The notes below the pieces were generated by a model, which worked only from the letters and a program-made list of their open reading frames with translations, did no database searches and was not told the DNA's origin. From NCBI GenBank assembly GCA_002348005.1, contig DDYQ01000061.1, positions 5,626 to 13,981 on the forward strand: a stretch of DNA of 8,356 bases. Direction: 5' to 3'. Below, piece by piece: positions 5,740-8,356 of the stretch. The position numbers and the translations under genes are program-made. Each line of letters begins with the position of its first letter. The first letter of the stretch is position 1. The stretch comes from Desulfobacteraceae bacterium UBA2230. GTDB lineage: Bacteria; Desulfobacterota; Desulfobacteria; Desulfobacterales; Desulfosarcinaceae.

Positions 5740-7491
5740 CTAAAGTCCGAGCATGTTTTCGATACTTTCGGAAGGTAGCGGTGGGGTAAACAAAAACCCC
5801 TGGGCAAACTGGCAGTTCTGATGTCTTAAAAAATCCAAACTTTCTTGAGTCTCCACTCCCTCGGCAACCGTATTGATTCTAAGTTTACTGCACATGTCAA
5901 TAATTGAAGATATGATGATACCATCCCGACCTTTCAAATCGGCATTACGAATGAAAAGCTGATCTATTTTCAGCGTGTCAACGGGAAACAATTTTAGATG
6001 AACTAAAGACGAATACCCGGTACCAAAATCGTCAAGCGATATCCTGATCCCCATCTTCTTAAGTTCATGCATGATCGAAATGGCTTTATCGGTGTCATGC
6101 ATCATCGAAGTTTCTGTAATCTCGAGTTCAAGGCACCTTGGATCGAAACCTGTAGTCTGGATAACGGATGTGATTCTTTCAACGAGATCGAGATCAAAAA
6201 ATTGACGAACCGAAAGGTTAACGCTTATTAAAAGGTCTTGGTGACCACGTTCATGCCAGATTTTGCCCTGATGACAGGCAGTGCGAAGTGCCCATAGCCC
6301 AATGTCGATTATCATTCCCGTCTCTTCAGCCAAGGGTAGGAAGTCTTTTGGCGGAACCAACCCCATTTCTTTGTCTTCCCACCGGATCAAGGCTTCCATT
6401 CCAGCCACCTGGGCGGTTTGCAAATTGTACTGCGGTTGATAATGCAGCTGAAGCTCTTTATGCTTAATCGCGTATCGCAATTTATTTTCTATATGAATCC
6501 TCTGCCTGGCCTTCTTGTTCATATCTGAGGAGTAATAACGGAAAGTGTTTTTACCCACCTCTTTGGCCTTGTACATGGCCGTGTCCGCATTTTTGAGCAG
6601 ACTTTCAACATCTTCACCGTCGTCGGGGTAAAAGGCGATTCCGATGCTTGTCGAAATAAAAAGCTCGCGGCCCGTTAATCGGAATGGTTCTTTGAAAAGA
6701 CTCAAAATCCTGTTTGCTATCCCTGTGGTAATATTTTTATCGGAGATATCGGGAATCAAAAAAGTAAACTCATCCCCCCCTATACGGGCAAGGTAATCAG
6801 AGCTATTTTCCTGATCTATATTTATTGTACCACCCGGCCTTGAAATGACATCGCTCCTGCGCAGACACTTTTTAAGGCGTTTGCCGACGCTTGTCAAAAG
6901 CTCATCGCCTGTGGAATGTCCGAAGGCGTCGTTAATGTTTTTAAACTCATCCAAGTCAATAAAGAAGATCGCCACCTGCCTGTGGGTCCTTTGGGATTTG
7001 TTTATCTCACGATTGAGAAGGTCCAAGAACAAAGGTCGACTGGGCAGGTCAGTCAGTGAATCGTAAAACGCGAGACTTTCGATCCTTTCCTGACTCTTTT
7101 TTAGCTCGGTTATATTGTGTGATATAATGACAGCATACGATGCCTCTTGCCCTGAGGTAAAGCATGGCGAATAGATCGTCTCGATATAGTTGATCTCGTT
7201 TTTATTGAACTCGTAGGCTGCCGTATCGACTACGGTTTTGCCCGAAAAACACTCATCCAGTTTTTCTTTAATGATGTTTTCGAAGATATCTTTACCCCAT
7301 ACCTCGGCTACGGTTCGGTTCACAACTTGGTCCTTTTTTAACTGTCGTGCCCTTACATACGCATCCGTAACGATTCGGTAGGTGTAATCCCGGTCGATCA
7401 ATGTGATCGAGTCAAGGGAAGCATTGACCATTGACTTGTATAAAAACAGTTCATGTTCAAGCTGTTTATGGGCGAAATCTTTGGGATTCAT
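5740..7491 (-). CDS. PAS-GGDEF-EAL protein (putative diguanylate cyclase/c-di-GMP phosphodiesterase)
   Basis: The 583-residue soluble protein carries a PAS domain (about 15-130), GGDEF (about 137-318) and EAL (about 328-583). GGDEF-domain proteins join two GTP into cyclic di-GMP; EAL domains cleave it to pGpG. The GGDEF site is intact (FIDLDEFKNIND with D179; GGDEF 238-242). The EAL site keeps E366 (EALIRW), N425, E457 or E460 of LELEITE, D487/D488 (DDFGTGYSS), K508, E544 (AEGVET) and Q564, so phosphodiesterase activity is likely. An RRSD (211-214) resembling the inhibitory RxxD site is separated from GGDEF by 23 residues instead of about five, because of an insertion of about 18 residues. 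Product feedback may therefore be altered. The ATG at 7491 has only a poor ribosome binding site. The gene follows the PilZ gene by 208 bases on the same strand with no clear terminator between, so cotranscription is possible. Net direction of activity cannot be told from sequence. Confidence 0.93.
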   Translation of the reverse strand: MNPKDFAHKQLEHELFLYKSMVNASLDSITLIDRDYTYRIVTDAYVRARQLKKDQVVNRTVAEVWGKDIFENIIKEKLDECFSGKTVVDTAAYEFNKNEINYIETIYSPCFTSGQEASYAVIISHNITELKKSQERIESLAFYDSLTDLPSRPLFLDLLNREINKSQRTHRQVAIFFIDLDEFKNINDAFGHSTGDELLTSVGKRLKKCLRRSDVISRPGGTINIDQENSSDYLARIGGDEFTFLIPDISDKNITTGIANRILSLFKEPFRLTGRELFISTSIGIAFYPDDGEDVESLLKNADTAMYKAKEVGKNTFRYYSSDMNKKARQRIHIENKLRYAIKHKELQLHYQPQYNLQTAQVAGMEALIRWEDKEMGLVPPKDFLPLAEETGMIIDIGLWALRTACHQGKIWHERGHQDLLISVNLSVRQFFDLDLVERITSVIQTTGFDPRCLELEITETSMMHDTDKAISIMHELKKMGIRISLDDFGTGYSSLVHLKLFPVDTLKIDQLFIRNADLKGRDGIIISSIIDMCSKLRINTVAEGVETQESLDFLRHQNCQFAQGFLFTPPLPSESIENMLGL

Positions 7492-7699
7492 ATTGTAAGT
7501 AGTTCCTGTGGTTTGCAGATTGCGCGTAAAAAACTTCGATCCTTTAAAAACATTTTTGCAGATACAGGACGAATTTAAGAAAGTATCTTTAAATCAGCCC
7601 TCATAGTGGCCTCACTGGTTACATTCTCCAAAGATTCATAGACGAAATCGCTGAGAATCCATCGAATCATCCTGGCCCACATTTAGGCTGCCACTCTTT

Positions 7700-8071
7700 T
7701 TAATCAATCGGGATTGTACTGCTGAAGATTTCAAATGTTTCTTTTAGCATCTCAGAAATCCTTTCGTTGAGATCAACAAACTGGCATCCAAAACCATTTC
7801 TTTGGATATGCACAAGCCTAACTCTGATGAGGGTTCCTTTTTTTTCATCAGGAAATCGTGATGCCAAATTGATTAACTGCCCATCATTGAACGGCTTGAC
7901 CGGATCCATCTGAATGAAAAAACCGCCCAAACTGAAATTTCTAATCTGAGCCTCTTCGTCCACTCCCATGATGCTTATGGGATGGTGAAATGCGATGCGG
8001 GGCGTTTTGCGTCTTTCCTCTTGAACAACAATGCCAGAAACTGTCTCCATGATGGTACTTGATCGAATCAT
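7700..8071 (-). CDS. PilZ-domain protein, putative c-di-GMP receptor
   Basis: The 123-residue protein is essentially a single PilZ domain, which binds cyclic di-GMP and passes the signal by protein contact. The binding signature is present: RKTPR (RxxxR, R21 and R25, with R20 before it) and NFSLGG (N45, S47, G50 of the [D/N]xSxxG motif). Downstream strands follow (IRVRLVHIQRNGFGCQFVDL), and the end is a short helix (about 102-116). There is no membrane segment or partner domain. The start at 8071 directly abuts the RHH stop codon (TAAATG), suggesting translational coupling, since only a weak GAGCAAG lies upstream. A second ATG at codon 8 is possible. A PAS-GGDEF-EAL gene follows on the same strand, so maker, breaker and receptor of the messenger sit together. 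Domain identity is well supported; the downstream target is unknown, the adjacent RHH protein being a candidate. Confidence 0.88.
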   Translation of the reverse strand: MIRSSTIMETVSGIVVQEERRKTPRIAFHHPISIMGVDEEAQIRNFSLGGFFIQMDPVKPFNDGQLINLASRFPDEKKGTLIRVRLVHIQRNGFGCQFVDLNERISEMLKETFEIFSSTIPID

Positions 8072-8251
8072 TTAATTGTTACTTGCTCGGCCACTTAGAA
8101 AGGCGTCCAATGCCTCAATAATCACCCCGGCCGTCGAAGTCTCGTGTTCAAGGGAGTATTTTTGAACCCTTTCAATTAATTTGTAGGGAACGCTGACAAC
8201 GATTTGCTCAATGTCATTCTTGCATTTGACTGGATCAAGTTCTTGGTTCAA
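8072..8251 (-). CDS. Small ribbon-helix-helix (RHH)-like DNA-binding protein
   Basis: With the TTG start at 8251 the protein has 59 residues. The stretch EQIVVSVPYKLIERVQKY then SLEHETSTAGVIIEALDAFL fits an RHH fold: one polar strand (IVVSVP), helix A (about residues 24-34), a short turn and helix B (about 40-54). Such proteins bind DNA as dimers through the strand and often act as repressors or antitoxins. An ATG at 8344 would give 90 residues. I reject it because a consensus -10 (TATAAT 8293-8288) lies inside that extension and because AAAGGA (8263-8258) sits 6 bases before the TTG. The stop codon abuts the ATG of the PilZ gene, so the two should be made together. No toxin-like gene is adjacent, which makes an antitoxin role less likely. 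The fold call rests on pattern only. Confidence 0.6.
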   Translation of the reverse strand: MNQELDPVKCKNDIEQIVVSVPYKLIERVQKYSLEHETSTAGVIIEALDAFLSGRASNN

Positions 8252-8257
8252 CGGGGA

Positions 8258-8263
8258 TCCTTT
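8258..8263 (-). promoter_or_regulatory. Ribosome binding site that sets the RHH start
   Basis: AAAGGA on the minus strand lies 6 bases before the TTG at 8251. The alternative ATG at 8344 has only CTCCCTACA before it, with no purine-rich site. Confidence 0.55.
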
Positions 8264-8287
8264 CAATTCAGAGAACACAACCAAATA

Positions 8288-8316
8288 ATTATAACAGCAA
8301 CTAATCGTACATCCAA
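8288..8316 (-). promoter_or_regulatory. Sigma-70-type promoter of the RHH-PilZ operon
   Basis: On the minus strand, TTGGAT (8316-8311) and a perfect TATAAT (8293-8288) are separated by 17 bases. The -35 matches 3 of 6. Transcription would start near 8281, about 30 bases before the TTG start, and would cover the RHH and PilZ genes and possibly the GGDEF-EAL gene. Confidence 0.6.
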
Positions 8317-8356
8317 GTGCCTTCGGCAACATTGTAGGGAGCACATAAAATGTCCT

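Noticed and set aside
7492..7699. c-di-GMP riboswitch upstream of the GGDEF-EAL gene
   Set aside because: I looked for the conserved core of the class I aptamer and saw no match in this gap.
8252..8344. N-terminal extension of the RHH gene to the ATG at 8344
   Set aside because: A TATAAT-bearing promoter lies inside it and it lacks a ribosome binding site. The TTG at 8251 has a good one.

Overview
The window looks like a piece of chromosome from an environmental Gram-negative bacterium. Desulfobacterota (the former Deltaproteobacteria) is my best guess. That placement rests on the style of the proteins (a GAF/PAS/PAS hybrid kinase with a cysteine-rich GAF domain, a DUF2780 gene, a two-repeat PRC-barrel protein, a PAS-GGDEF-EAL protein and a PilZ protein), not on any marker gene. 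No rRNA, tRNA, IS element, CRISPR array or phage gene is visible. By eye, roughly the first 5.3 kb is GC-rich, especially the kinase gene, and the last 3 kb is clearly more AT-rich.

Layout. (1) Positions 1-605, plus strand: the 3' part of a gene for an M14-type zinc carboxypeptidase-like protein, with a hairpin terminator at 679-709. (2) Positions 753-1088, minus strand: two very small genes, a 44-residue acidic protein followed by a 37-residue single-helix membrane peptide, closed by a perfect 13-bp terminator hairpin. (3) Positions 1401-4130, plus strand: a 909-residue soluble hybrid histidine kinase (coiled coil, GAF, PAS, PAS, HisKA_3, HATPase_c, REC). (4) Positions 4245-5372, minus strand: a DUF2780-family gene whose 3' end is damaged, then a two-domain PRC-barrel gene with its own strong promoter. 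A rho-independent terminator and that promoter both lie inside the apparent tail of the DUF2780 reading frame, so the tail is very probably not real coding sequence. (5) Positions 5740-8251, minus strand: a ribbon-helix-helix (RHH) protein, a PilZ protein that starts immediately after the RHH stop codon, and a PAS-GGDEF-EAL protein.

How they may work together. The right-hand block reads as a cyclic-di-GMP cluster: a bifunctional-looking enzyme that may make and degrade the messenger, a PilZ receptor with the binding residues kept, and a small putative DNA-binding protein translationally linked to the receptor. The hybrid kinase is a cytoplasmic sensor whose receiver resembles those of NarL-type transcription factors but carries no DNA-binding domain, so its output must go elsewhere. 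The PRC-barrel and DUF2780 genes look like accessory or stress genes of uncertain function. I did not find a clear-cut new system. The best leads are the RHH-PilZ pair, the cysteine-paired GAF domain, the two-microprotein operon with a possible frameshift, and the DUF2780 gene that appears to lack a stop codon before its terminator.
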